A DNA stretch of 64,000 bases from Primulina eburnea (taxonomy: Eukaryota; Streptophyta; Magnoliopsida; Lamiales; Gesneriaceae). The translations under genes were made by a program, and so were the position numbers. Position 1 is the stretch's first letter, and the number at the start of each line of letters is the position of its first letter. Below are positions 22,485 to 33,744 of this stretch, in pieces. Where the stretch lies: contig NC_133101.1 in NCBI RefSeq assembly GCF_022965805.1, positions 13,239,054 to 13,303,053 on the forward strand, given 5' to 3'. The notes beneath the pieces were generated by a model. The model was not told where the DNA came from. It did no database searches and saw nothing but the letters and a program-made list of their open reading frames with translations.

Positions 22485-24620
22485 TGAAAGGGGATCGGTT
22501 ACGGTGACCGGAAGCGCAACGGAAGTTTAAAAATCAAAATTTTGTATCAAAATTTCGGCCACCATGTTGAAAGTGTGTAGCAAATACAATAAACACAAAA
22601 TGACATTTATAGGGTGTTAGAAATAGTTTACCTATCAATCTCAAAGATTGATGAATGGCACCAACTTTGTTGTTGAACAACAAAGCTTTTGTATGGCAAG
22701 AAAGATCTACAAGCTTCCTCCTTACTCCAAAATTAGGCCCACCACCAACTAGGTAAATCCCCTCTTAATTTGCACTAGAAAATTAAGAGGATTTTTCAAA
22801 GAGAAGTGTTTTTGATCTCCAACATATTGAAGAACAAAAGAGAGAAAATTTTGAGAGAAATTGTAAGTAAGTTTCGGCCATGGAGGAGTGCAAAGAGGGG
22901 AAGGGAGACTTGTTTTGGTTTGTGAAAAAGTTGAGTCAAAAAGGTGCATGCCAAGTCTTGATATTTGAAAAAGTAGTCTCCAACTCTTCACCTCCCATGC
23001 ATGCATATTATATGGTTTTTATCAAAATAAAAACCATGGACTAAATTTAATTATCTCAAACATATTTGAGACTAATTAAACATTACTTGAATTTACTCAA
23101 GTCCCACTAGTTAAATAATTATTTCTAATTGGGCTTTACAAGGCCCAATATTATTTAATTAATTCAACACTTGAATTAATTTAATTATTTGGACTCTACT
23201 AGGCCCACTAGTGTTTAATTAATTCAATACTTGAATTAATTTAATTTAGTCCATAATAATGTTTATGAAAATCACAATTTTCAATTACATTATTCACTTG
23301 GCCAATTTTAATTTAGGAACACTTCCATAAATTAAAATTTACATTTCTCTCATTGAAGTCATACTTCTATTTTTCTTTACACTTATAAACTCATTTATAA
23401 ATCGTTCAACACATTGAACTATTTTCTCCTTTATAGAAGTCATACTTCTAATTTTCCTTACGCTTATAAACTTCTTTATAAGCCGTTCAACACATTGAAC
23501 TATTTTTACTTCTCAACGGGATCTAGAAAGCTAGTACTTGTGTGGTCCTCCATGGTTCATTGATACAACTAGCCGTGGGTACACATCTCCATGTGATTCG
23601 GACTAAACATGTCCTTATACGAGCATACCCCAATTGCTCCATTCTTACTTATCAACTCCTTGATAAAAAGAATGTCAGAACTCAAGTCTGATAGTACCCA
23701 ACCAAGCATGTTAAACGCCTAGCAGCATCGCTTACATGATTCCCTAGGTATCAAATGATAGTGCCTGCAAGAACCATTCAATTATGGTTAGCGTACAGTA
23801 CGGTCCCTTCAACTCATATATCCCGATCGATTCGACAACCATTGGTTTATCGAGAGTTTTCAATGAATCGATACTATGTGTCATGTCGTAGTTGCATCGA
23901 TGGTGTAATCTATGAAACCCCTTTCATAATTACCACCATAATCTGGCCAGAGATTTCAACCTACATACACATGATAACACATAGGATATCCATACCCGAA
24001 GGTAAGCGGTGAATCCCCGACTACAATGCATCGACTCCTATGTGTTTCGACAGAACACCCAACCTTGCCACCTGATGACCCCATGAGAGTCGGTAAACAA
24101 GTCAAAGTGTAATTCTAGCACATAGAGTCTCAATGTTGTCCCGGGTCATAAGGACTAATTCTGTACAACCATAAACTAGGACATTTCCACTCGATAAGTG
24201 AGAACCACTTGGAAAGTCCTTTTATGGAGTGTTGTTCAGTGCACTCTACAAAGAGCACCTATCTGCATGTTCGGACATCACAATGTCCCCTACCAATGAA
24301 ACATGATACTCACATCGCAGATACTAGTCTCGAACTCGAGCGGGCTATATCCTTCTTAGTGGCGGCTGAATCGACTAGGAACCATTTAGAATATACAGTA
24401 TTACAAATATGAGTTTCATGATACTCATCATATGAGCATCTCATATTCTTTCCACTATTTGTATATTCAAGGGCTTTATCTATGCAACTAGCATGGGTAT
24501 ACAGATAAAGATGTGCCAAAATAATAATATCAAATATTACTAAAATAAATATTGCTTATACATAGAGTTTCATTGTGAACACTCGGCCAACACTGGGCTC
24601 GACGGGCACCTACTCTAACA
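22485..24620 (-). repeat. copia 3' LTR
   Basis: On the minus strand it runs from TGTTAGAGTAGGTGCCCG at 24620 to CCCCTTTCA at 22485. It includes an 81-bp tandem duplication at 23355-23515 and several TTAATTAATTCAA(C/T)ACTTGAATTAA palindromic phrases near 23155-23250. No gene is inside; the small frames at 23755-24012 and 24209-24412 recur in the other LTR. Confidence 0.95.
23355..23515 (-). repeat. 81-bp tandem duplication in copia LTR
   Basis: GAAGTCATACTTCTA begins at 23355 and 23436, each followed by ACACATTGAACTATTTT. The same pair stands at 30556 and 30637 in the partner LTR, again 81 bp apart, so the duplication predates this insertion. Confidence 0.92.
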
Positions 24621-24633
24621 ATCTCCCACTTGC
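24621..24633 (-). other. copia polypurine tract
   Basis: GCAAGTGGGAGAT on the minus strand sits directly before the LTR start TGTTAG, the standard arrangement for plant copia elements. Confidence 0.9.
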
Positions 24634-24634
24634 A

Positions 24635-26476
24635 CTAGAGCCAACTACCCATATGCTTTAAACCCATTGATTCGCGATGCTTGTCGAATAATGGTCCAGG
24701 TAAAGGCTTAGCCAGTGGATCAACAACATTATCGGCGGAGCCGACTTTGTCAAAAGACACTTCTCCTCTTTTCACAATCTCTACGAGGATGTGGTACTTT
24801 CTCAATACATGTTTGGACTTCTGATGAGACCTAGGCTCCTTTGCTTGAGTTATAGCTACCGTGTTATCACACAATACCGGGACAGGAGCAACTCCATTAG
24901 GAATGACGTCCAACTCTTGGACGAAATTCCTTATCCAAACAGCCTCCCTTGCTGCATCTGATGCAGCAATGTATTCGGTCTCTGTGCTGGAATCCGTAGT
25001 ATTGTCTTGCTTGGAACTCTTCCAAGAGACAGCAGCACCATTGAGCATGAATACAAAACTAGAGGTTGACTTCGAGTCATCGATATCGCTTTGGAAGCTA
25101 GAGTCGGTATAGCCTTCCAATTTGAGTTCTCCACCCCATAGACCAAGAACAATTTATTGGTCCTTCTCAACTACTTGAGGATGTCTTTCACAGCTTTCCA
25201 GTGTGGAAGACCAGGGATCGATTGATATCTACTCACTACACTTAGTGCGAAATCCACGTCAAGACATGTAGATATCATCCCATACATGATACTACCAATC
25301 GCAGATGCATAAGGAATGCTTGTCATCGACACTATCTCTGCTTCAGTCTTGGGAGACAGACTTAGATAGGGACACGCCATGACACATTGGTAGATGTCCT
25401 CCCTTGGACTCCTCCATCGAGAACGGCTTCACGATGGTATCAATGTATGTGGACTGGGTGAGACCAAGGAATCTTCTCGATCTATCTCTATAGATCTGTA
25501 TTCCCAATACAAAAGATGCTTCACCCAAGTCCTGCCTCGAGAACTTACTCGCTAACCACATCTTAGTTGATTGCAACATTCCTACATCATTCCCAATGAG
25601 TAGAATGTCATCAACATACAACACCAGGAATGTCACAACACTCCCACTGACCTTCTTATACACATAGGGTTCCTCAGGATTCTTAGTAAATCAAACTATT
25701 TGATTGTACTATCGAATCTGAGGTTCCAACTCCTAGATGCCTGCTTTAGATCATAAATAGATCTCTGAAGTTTGCATACCATATGCTCACTTCCGATAGA
25801 TGTAAACCCTTCAGGTTGAGACATGTAAATAACTTTCTTAAAATCCCCATTAAGAAAGTCTGTCTTGACATCCATCTGCCATATCTCATAGTCATACCAT
25901 GCAGCTATGGCTAGCAAAATCCTTATGGATCTTGAACATTGCGACTTGGAGAAAAGGTTTCCTCAAAGTCAACTCCTTGTCTTTGAGTATATCCTTTTGC
26001 CACCAATCGCGCCTTGAAGGTCAATACCTTCCCATCCGTCCCAAGTCCCTATGGGAACCAGTTCCCTCAGGTGGATCTATAAGATCCTACACTTGGTTCG
26101 AATGTATGGAATTCACTCTAGATTCCATAGCTTCAAGCCATTTGGATGAATCGGCATCAGATAACGCTTCCTTGAAGGTCCTTGGATCACATCCATGGTT
26201 AGGCTCATCATGGCCCTCTTCAAGAAGCAGACCATACCTCATAGGTGGTCTCGAGACTCTCTCGGATCTTCTAGAAGCTTGTATCTCCTCTCTTGGCTCT
26301 TCGGGTGTGGGTTCTTCAATTGTGGGTGTCTCTCGAACCTCTTCGAGTTCAATCATCTCCCTTTTTCTATCCAATAGAAATTCCTTTTCCAAAAAGGTCT
26401 CATTCCTAGAAACAAACACTTTTGTTTCTTGGGGATGATAGAAGTAGTATCCAATCGAATTCATTGGATATCCCAC
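24635..26476 (-). pseudogene. copia integrase C-terminus, reverse transcriptase and RNase H
   Basis: Read from 26476 down. GYPMNSIGYYFYHPQETKVF is the end of integrase. RSERVSRPPMRYG and SKWLEAMES open the RT region, MDVKTDFLNGDF lies near 25850 and the catalytic LYVDDILLIG near 25590-25618. RNase H holds [39 protein letters not shown] and [14 protein letters not shown], and the frame ends HMGSWL then stop at 24635. The domain is split over at least four frames (breaks near 26085, 25690, 25350 and 25140), so it is decayed. Some active-site residues also look changed, for example DVKTD for the usual DVKTA. Confidence 0.9.
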
Positions 26477-26840
26477 AAAGTAGCATAAAATGGATCAACT
26501 ATCCAATTTATCTCCCACTACCTGCTTCATAAGCAGGGTACCCCCCCTATATTCTAAGATAAGAATATTTGGGAGGCTTACCCATCCATATCTCATATGG
26601 TGTCTGCCTTTGATGGACATTTAGTGGAATATCTTTCAATTTTAAGTTATAGAGATCGTTTTCAAGTTCACCAGTACCAATCAAACATTCATTCATGTAA
26701 ATGTTGCAAACACATTTGCAAAATAAACAAGAATATCCATTTTTATCAGCATAGAAATGGAAACAATGTTTTTACAAAATTAGGTACAAACAAAACATCT
26801 CATAAAATTAACTTAAAACTAATGTTCAATAATAAGTAAA
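26477..26840 (-). pseudogene. copia integrase remnant with core deletion
   Basis: On the minus strand a pre-integrase-like phrase (LYNLKLKDIPLN region near 26630) runs straight into the integrase C-terminal phrase TPYEIWMGKPPKYSYL near 26600. The HHCC finger and the D,D,E core that should lie between are absent. Several stops occur. This marks a deletion of roughly 600-800 bp judging from usual family spacing. Confidence 0.65.
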
Positions 26841-27000
26841 CATCTTCAATAGCATTGGCAGCAACTCTTGCTCCATTGCCCATCCTAAAGAAGGTCACAC
26901 CATCCTTAAGCTTCCTACTTCTTCCCATCACCTGTAATCCATTACAGAGATGTGAGTCGTAACCGGTATCTAATACCCAAGAAGTAGAGTTAATTGAAAT
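26841..27000 (-). pseudogene. copia aspartic protease remnant
   Basis: STSWVLDTGYDSHLCNGLQ carries the DTG active-site triplet of copia proteases, followed by GVTFFRMGNGARVAANAIE. It follows the zinc-knuckle region of gag in a different frame. Confidence 0.75.
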
Positions 27001-27002
27001 GT

Positions 27003-27995
27003 TTACTTCAATTTAGAACATACCGTTTCCAGAACTCTTCTGGGCCAGATATTCCTTACAATTTCGCCTCCAATGTCCAGGCTTCTTGTAGTGATGACAA
27101 GCATCACTAGTCTTGTCAGCCCTACTGGTGTGGCTGCCACAACGGGATTCGGAGATTGCCTCAACAAGGGCACGTTCTTCTTGGGACGTTGGAAAGAACG
27201 CTTCTTTCCATTCCCATGTGGATCAATCTTCGTACCAGATGAAGAACCCACATAAAGAACCAACTTCTCTTTCTTGATGGTTGACTCAAACGTAACAAGC
27301 ATATTCACCAACTCCTCAAGGGTCGGCTCTAGCTTGTTCATGTTGAAGTTCACCACAAAAGGATCAAATGAGCTAGGCAGCGATAAGAGCAACACGTCGG
27401 TGGTCAACTCCGAAGGCAAGATCAGATCCATGCCAACGAGTTTGTCCACGAGCCCGATCATCTTTAGGCCATGCTCATGGACCGAGGCCCCATCTCGCAT
27501 GCGTAAAGTGATCAGCTCCTTGACGGTAGCATGCCTAAGAGGACGAGTTTGCTCTCCAAAGAGCTCCTTGAGGTGCAAATGAATGTCAGCAGCACTCTTT
27601 GCACCCTCAAAACGCCTCTGCAGCTCATCATTCATAGAAGTCAGCATATAACACCTGGCTATCAAGTCATGGTCACTCCATTCCTTGTAAGCCTGCAATT
27701 CCTCAGGATTGCAGTCAGTCGGAGCCTCAACAGGGGGCGACTCAGTCAGTGTATATGCTACCCTTTCCGAATTCAAGACGATTTTTAGGTTTCTTAGCCA
27801 AGTGAGGTAATTAGGTCCAGTTAATATGTTTTGTCGAGTATTATAGATATCGGATTGCGAATCGAAGACATTGTCAATTTGTACTGAAAAGTAAAACAGA
27901 TAAATGTTGTTGACTATTTTAAAATATTTAGTAAGATATGAAGTTTGGACTTTTACTTCATAAATATTTGCTCCCACTGTTTTGACATCTTTCAC
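27003..27995 (-). pseudogene. copia gag (nucleocapsid), frameshifted at the zinc knuckle
   Basis: 330 codons with gag markers NILTGPNYLTWLRNLKIVL near residue 57, EWSDHDLIARCYMLTSMND, and TLEELVNMLVTFESTIKKEK. The zinc knuckle lies out of frame near 27050-27110, where another frame reads CHHYKKPGHWRRNC; its second Cys is Tyr here. The first 50 or so residues do not resemble gag, so the true start is probably the Met/frame beginning nearer 27850. The capsid would coat the element RNA in the cytoplasm. Confidence 0.85.
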
Positions 27996-29658
27996 TACCC
28001 TCTAGTGAAAGCGGGAAACTCCTTTCCTCAGTAGGTACGTAAGGTCCAATTAGCGAATTATGATCCCGAATAATATCAGCCAATCACAATTCCTAAAAGG
28101 TAGTTTCCAATTGCATCACAATGCAACCCTCTACGTAAACTTTTGTCTCACGTTTGATTAGGACCCAATAATATGACGTCGTTCATCTTTACGTGTCAAG
28201 CCTTACCCATCGATGTTGAACCTTAATGGACGGTCGCCATGAGTTCCCTCAATAATATGAGCCGAAATCATGGGAGTTTCACGTAGTTCACATCACTATG
28301 TCAATGGATGTCACAGCTTTCCGGCACCCAGGGCCCCCTAATAATATGAGCCGAGCCCCGAGTACGGGTAGCGTTCATCATGCACCCATTGTCGATGGAA
28401 GACAAGGAAATTATAAACAAATTTATAATTCCCCTTTTCGGGCTTGATATTAATTTTGAATCTTATTCAAATGAGGGTTTTTTAATTTTGAAAGGTCTCA
28501 TCATTAATTTTATTTTAAAAGCTCGCCATGTTTGATCGTATGTTTGCTGGATTCATGCAACTTTGTTATTATCATAATAATAACGCACATACTCATTATT
28601 TATAACATATCATGCATATATTATAAACAGTAAACAAAACAAGGATGATCAATCGCCCCAATACTAATGGCCCGTGTGAGCTAAACACGGGCCTAGGTCC
28701 AATCCTAGGGTAAATGCACGGGATGCAAATGCAACTATTACATTAGCTTCCAATATTTACATGTCTTCGATCTTCATAATCATCATGGCCACCATCTTCC
28801 AATCTTGATCATCCACTATACTAATATTTACAAATAAATATCCATGGCAAATAGGGATACATCTCATGGGGGTGGGAACGGGCCATAAACCAAGCCCACT
28901 TTATAAATTGATAATTATTACAATCATTCAACATCAAATATCCTAGCATACACCTAGCAAATTGGGCTTGGCTTTTGATCATCCTTCATGCATAATATCA
29001 CATATCATACACCATCAATTAATTATCACAATAATTAATTGATCCAATATTATATATCTTGAACCAATCACTAACCGCCACGATTATAAACTAAATTAAC
29101 AAAGTATACAAACTCCTTTGTCTACTTTCAAATTAATTTATTTATAACCGAATTTCTTGTAAATCACCATTTACTATAAATAATTAAAGTCCAACTTAAA
29201 TTATTTATTTCATGAGAAAAATTTGCAACTTTTGTAATTTTAAACTTAAGGGCCCAAAAACTCATTTTTCACCAAAAACATTTTCGGCCCATTTAAAATC
29301 ACAAACATGTTAGCCATCCAATGGCCCAACAACTCAAGGTCCATGACACTTTGATATTCCAAAACACTTTTGGAAACCCTAGCCGTCATCGCCGTCGCCG
29401 GAGCTCCGTCGCCGGATTCCGGCCAACCAAAAAAAAATATTTTTTTTATTTAAAAACAAGGGGCTGTTCGGGCAGCCCCTCGGGCTGCCCTAGCTGCCCG
29501 AAACGGGCAGCCCCTCGGGCAGCCCGAGCCGACCGGCACATGCTGCCCGGTAAAATCCCCACAAAGCCTTTGAATTTTGTTGCAAACTTTCATCTCATGC
29601 GGTTAGAAATAATTCTCAATATAATATCTTGTATTTGCTACACAAAAACGTAACCATA
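27996..29658 (-). other. copia untranslated leader
   Basis: About 1.66 kb separate the primer site from gag, long for copia but not unique. No frame is supported. It contains four AATAATAT(G/C)A phrases (28069, 28167, 28251, 28340) and a GC-rich inverted-repeat block at 29461-29550. Confidence 0.7.
29461..29550. repeat. GC-rich CGGGCAGCCC inverted repeats in copia leader
   Basis: GGGCAGCCCCTCGGGCTGCCC, then GCTGCCCGAAACGGGCAGC and CTCGGGCAGCCCGAG form at least three stacked inverted repeats just downstream of the primer site. In RNA they would make strong stems; a role in dimerisation or packaging is inference. Confidence 0.8.
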
Positions 29659-29670
29659 GCTCTGATACCA
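29659..29670 (-). other. copia primer binding site, tRNA-Met
   Basis: TGGTATCAGAGC on the minus strand, two bases after the 5' LTR end. Confidence 0.95.
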
Positions 29671-29672
29671 CT

Positions 29673-31820
29673 TGAAAGGGGATCGGTTACGGTGACCGGA
29701 AGCGCAACGGAAGTTCAAAAAATCTAATTTTTAAGCAATAATTTTCGGCCACCAAGAGATTTTGTGCAACAAATACAATAAACACAAAATAACATTCATA
29801 GTGTGTTTTAGAAGTTTATACCTATCAATCTCAAAGATTGATTGTGGCTCCAACTAAGGTGTAAACACCTTAGCTCTTGAAGGTAGACAATCTACAAGCT
29901 TCACCTTTCTTTTGGACTCCTTTCTTCCAATCAAGCCCACCTCCAACTAGGTAGATCCCCTCACATTTTGCACTAGAAAAATGTGAGGATTTTTCAAAGA
30001 GAAGATAGATTTTTCTCCAACAAATTGAAGAACAAGAAATGAGGGAAAATTGGAGAGAATCCCTTGAGAAATTTCGGCCATCTAGTGTATGGAATGGGGA
30101 AGGGAGACTTGTCTTGGTAGTAGAAAAAGTAGAGTAAAAAAGGTGCATGCCAAGTCTTGATATTTGAAAAAGTAGTCTCCAACTCTTCACCTCCCATGCA
30201 TGCATATTATATGGTTTTTAATCAAATTAAAAACCTTGGACTAAATTTTAATTATCTCAAACATATTTGAGACTAATTAAGCATTACTTGAATTTACCCA
30301 AGTCCCACTAGTTAAATAATTATTTTAATTGAGCTCTACAAGACTCAATATTATTTAATTAATTCAACACTTGAACTAATTTAATTATTTGGACTCTACT
30401 AGGTCCACTAGTGTTTAATTAATTCAACACTTGAATTAATTTAATTTAGTCCATAATAATGTTTATGAAAATCACAATTTTCAAATACATTATTCACTTG
30501 GCCAAATTTTAATTTAGGAACACTTCCATAAATTAAAATTTACATTTCTCTCATAGAAGTCATACTTCTATTTTTCTTTACACTTATAAACTAATTTATA
30601 AGTCGTTCAACACTTTGAACTATTTTCTCCTTTATAGAAGTCATACTTCTAATTTTCCTTACGCTTATAAACTCCTTTATAAGCCGTTCAACACATTGAA
30701 CTATTTTTACTTCTCAACGAGATCTAGAAAGCTAGTACTTGTGTGGCCCTCAATGGTTCATTGATACAACTAGCCGTGGGTTCACATCTCTATGTGATTC
30801 GGACTAAACATGTCCTTATATGAGCATACCCCAATTGCTCCATTCTTATTTATCAACACTTTGATAATAAGAACGTCAGAACTCAAGTCTGATAGTACCC
30901 AACCAATCATGTTAAACGCCTAGCAGCATCGCTTACATGATTCCCTAGGTATCAAATGATAGTGCCTGCAAGAACCATTCAATTATGGTTAGCGTACAGT
31001 ATGGTCCCTTCAACTCATATATCCCGATCGATTCGACAACCATTGGTTTATCGAGAGTTGTCAATGAATCGATACTATGTGTCATGTCGTAGTTGCATCA
31101 ATGGTGTAATCTATGAAACCCCTTTCATAATTACCACCATACTCTGGCCAGAGATTTCAACCTACATACACATGATAACACATAGGATATCCATACCCGA
31201 AGGTAAGCGGTGAATCCCCGATTACAATGCATCGAATCCTATGTGTTTCGACAGAACACCCAACCTTGCCACCTGATGACCCCATAAGAGTCGGTAAACA
31301 AGTCAAAGTGTAATTCTAGCACATAGAGTCTCAATGTTGTTCGGGTCATAAGGACTAATTCTGTACAACCATAAACTAGGACATTTCCACTCGATAAGTG
31401 AGAACCACTTGGAAAGTCCTTTTATGGAGGGTTGTTCAGTGCACTCTACAAGGAGCACCTATCTGCATGTTCGGACATCACAATGTCCCCTACCAATGAA
31501 ACATGGTACTCACATCGCAGATACTAGTCTCGAACTCTAGCGGCCTATATCCTTCTTAGTGGCGGCTGAATCGACTAGGAACCGTTTAGAATATACAGTA
31601 TTACAAATATGAGTTTCATGATACTCATCATATGAGCATCTCATATTCTTTCTACTATTTGTATATTCAAGGGCTTTATCTATGCAACTAGCATGGGTAT
31701 ACAGATAAAGATGTGCCAAAATAATAATATCAAATATTACTAAAATAAAGATTGCTTATACATAGAGTTTCATTGTGAACACTCGGCCAACACTTGGCTC
31801 GACGGGCACCTACTCTAACA
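29673..31820 (-). repeat. copia 5' LTR
   Basis: Same ends and internal duplication as the 3' LTR; the 12-bp length difference comes from small indels. It differs at scattered positions, for example CGGTCATAAGG context near 31340 and CACTTGGCTC against CACTGGGCTC near 31790. Confidence 0.95.
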
Positions 31821-31825
31821 GCTAT
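31821..31825. repeat. target-site duplication GCTAT (right)
   Basis: Second copy of the duplication made when the copia element entered the intron. Confidence 0.92.
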
Positions 31826-31866
31826 TTCATAATTTGTTACCAGAAAATATAATTTTAAAAGTTCAC

Positions 31867-31913
31867 CTTTCCTGGTACATGGGATTTAATAAATCAGAAT
31901 CATATCTTCGAGC
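31867..31913 (-). pseudogene. TFIIIC-like mini-exon (ARRYDSDLLNPMYQE)
   Basis: A 47-bp exon between acceptor TTTGCAG and donor GTGAAC. It leaves AG, which joins the A opening the next exon to make Arg. Without the copia element the following intron would be only about 200 bp. Confidence 0.8.
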
Positions 31914-32436
31914 CTGCAAATAACAGACACCAAACTTCTTAGAACTAGATTTAAGTACAGGGGTATCAATGACATCTATTCAGCATAAGGTAAAAGGTGA
32001 CCAAGTGCAAGAAAAGGATCAAGAGATTCCATTGCTTAGAGTCATTTCGTTCAACTAAGCTCCTTTTCCTAGGTATTATTATATGACTACTATTCCGGAG
32101 ATATGAAATTTCGATCTTTCTATTTTCCTCTTTATTTTTATTTTCAGTAAATTTTCTTTATTTTTATAAAGGGCAAGAAGCAAGATATTGACTAATCTCA
32201 TCTGAAACATAATATGAGAGAAGTAAAAAATCAATTTTTTGGATGGTATGTTATCTAAGAGTTTTCTCAAAATGCTATGAATAGAATTCTGTTTTTTCTT
32301 CAAATCTTGAATCGCTACATCGAGTGAGTTTATTATTTTGACTTAAAATTTGATAAGAGAGAAAAACTAGTACAATATTCAGGATAAGTTCATGGACATT
32401 CCAACTATAAGAGAATGGACGGATGGAATATGATAC

Positions 32437-32502
32437 CACAGCAATTGCCAAGCTCCCATGAGATACTGCCAGACCAAAGCAAGAATCATATACATATGGA
32501 AC
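32437..32502 (-). pseudogene. TFIIIC-like exon (VPYVYDSCFGLAV...)
   Basis: Acceptor CTCTGCAG, 22 codons VPYVYDSCFGLAVSHGS then LAIAV, donor GTATCA at 32436. Beyond the donor the translation loses all family resemblance, which supports the splice site. Confidence 0.8.
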
Positions 32503-32581
32503 CTGCAGAGAAAATCTAGAGTCTATTGGAAACAAATATGCAAATTTAAAACATAAGTAAACATGAAAAATTAATGCATAC

Positions 32582-32674
32582 ATCCGGGGAGCTATTCAAA
32601 CCAGGAGTATTTGAAGGAATGTGTATTTCCCTTAGTGCTTTCCCAACTAAATTCCACGCTTTCATAGAGTTGTC
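32582..32674 (-). pseudogene. TFIIIC-like exon (DNSMKAW...)
   Basis: Acceptor TTACAG at 32680-32675, 31 codons reading DNSMKAWNLVGKALREI then IPSNTPGLNSSPD, donor GTATGC at 32581. The frame is phase 0 and joins the next exon without a stop. Confidence 0.78.
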
Positions 32675-33239
32675 CTGTAATACATGAACTGATCAAATAA
32701 TCTGGAGGGCTACCATGCTTTTCAACCTCAAGGCTTTCTGCTTGAGGCATTACTTGATAACAAAAGCAATTAACATGGATTTTTTAATTTTTAATTTCTA
32801 TTGAACTAACAATCCCTTAATACTAAAATTCATATTTATATCAATGTGGTCATGCATGAAATATTTATAAGTTTTGATTCCCGATCACATCATGAATACC
32901 GCTCATATTAGGATTCATAATTATAATTCCATTAGAATTCTTATTTTCATTAATAAATTAGAATTATCAAGTTTTATATATTATGCAAAGTCAAATCATG
33001 ATAATGTATTTAATACATTTATACATACATATACCATATAGACATATCCATTATTAAATTTCTTATTTAATTGTTAATGAATTAATTAATCAATTCTAGA
33101 CGCCTAAAAAATATTCCATGAGAACCATGTACATACAGTAGTCACAACTACTAACATTATTATTTAATTAGTAGATTTTAAATTTACTAAATAAATAATT
33201 GTGAACTCGTTATAACTCAGATCGACGAACAGGCGACGC
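32675..33239. other. intron-like AT-rich DNA upstream of the TFIIIC-like exons
   Basis: No further exon of the gene could be recognised on the minus strand. The right part may already be very diverged copia LTR. Confidence 0.4.
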
Positions 33240-33744
33240 CGATGTACCGATGATATAAATCTTATTCATATAATGAAAATTGTAATTTTCGAAAATAAAA
33301 ATTTCCCTAATCAATTTCGACAGCTGCTAGTTTTGTGAACTCCTTCATCAAAACATGCAATTCCACTCTTCTCACAAAATTAGCTGTTGAGCTAACTTGC
33401 ACATATTTCATCAGATGGAATTACCTTATAAAATCCTTTATAAGCATTATGTTTGATCTCCATCAAGCTACAGTTGCCAAATTCAACTCCTTGAACTTGA
33501 CTATGCTGATGGAAACAAAAAATCTGATACTTGTATGTCCCTCAATAATTCAGGGATATAGCTAGCCGTGAGTCACAACTTCATGTGATTCAGAGTAACA
33601 TTTATTCTTTTTCGGGCTTACCCTAATCAGTCTCATTCTTTTCATCAACCCCTTGATCAAGAATTTTAGAACTCAAGTCTAATTGCACCCATCAGATCAT
33701 GGTAATAACATCTAGTAACATCATCCCATGATCTCCTAGGTATC
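33240..33744 (-). repeat. old copia LTR fragment, part 1
   Basis: TATAGCTAGCCGTGAGTCACA, TGATTCAGAGTAAC and GAACTCAAGTCTAATTGCACCC match 23570-23720. The fragment is interrupted at GTATC (33740-33744) by a solo gypsy LTR and continues at 36691 and 52723. Confidence 0.75.

Larger units (their letters stand above)
22485..31820 (-). mobile_element. Ty1/copia retrotransposon, complete ends, integrase core deleted
   Basis: The element lies on the minus strand with LTRs of 2136 and 2148 bp, TG...CA ends (TGTTAGAGTAGG / CCCCTTTCA), a tRNA-Met primer site, polypurine tract and GCTAT duplication. Order gag, protease, integrase, RT, RNase H on the minus strand is copia type. Coding parts have several frameshifts and the integrase catalytic core is missing, so this copy cannot be autonomous. 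It occupies an intron of the TFIIIC-like gene in the same orientation as that gene. Confidence 0.93.
21116..32674 (-). pseudogene. C-terminal exons of a TFIIIC subunit-like gene (WD40/zf-TFIIIC, GTF3C4-like), broken
   Basis: Five exons join in frame with GT-AG introns: 32582-32674, 32437-32502, 31867-31913, 21619-22318 and 21116-21487. Their product matches, as I recall it, the plant transducin/WD40 protein family with a C-terminal TFIIIC zinc finger, a subunit of the RNA polymerase III factor TFIIIC acting in the nucleus. Visible markers are VPYVYDSCFGLAVS, DLLNPMYQE, AAIEFLWIGGQQL, the run RKLHLINVIIRHVVL, and the finger CSFC...HKLHRCSVSMQLCP...WFCMCCQRR. The tail ends CPLCGILLQRLQPE...SPSPV. 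Lesions: an in-frame TGA at 22057-22059 where a Trp codon is expected, a frame change just after it, and a frame change at the A7 run near 21258-21264. A 9.3-kb copia element sits in the intron between the third and fourth exon listed. Upstream WD40 exons are not in this orientation; exons 1-2 lie at 57439-58299 on the other strand. Confidence 0.8.

Noticed and set aside
29321..29653. 110-codon frame near the copia primer site
   Set aside because: It spans the GC-rich stem block and ends at the primer site; no family features.
32275..32583. 102-codon minus-strand frame as one exon
   Set aside because: Only its middle part (32437-32502) looks like protein of the family; the rest is intron on both sides with good GT-AG signals.
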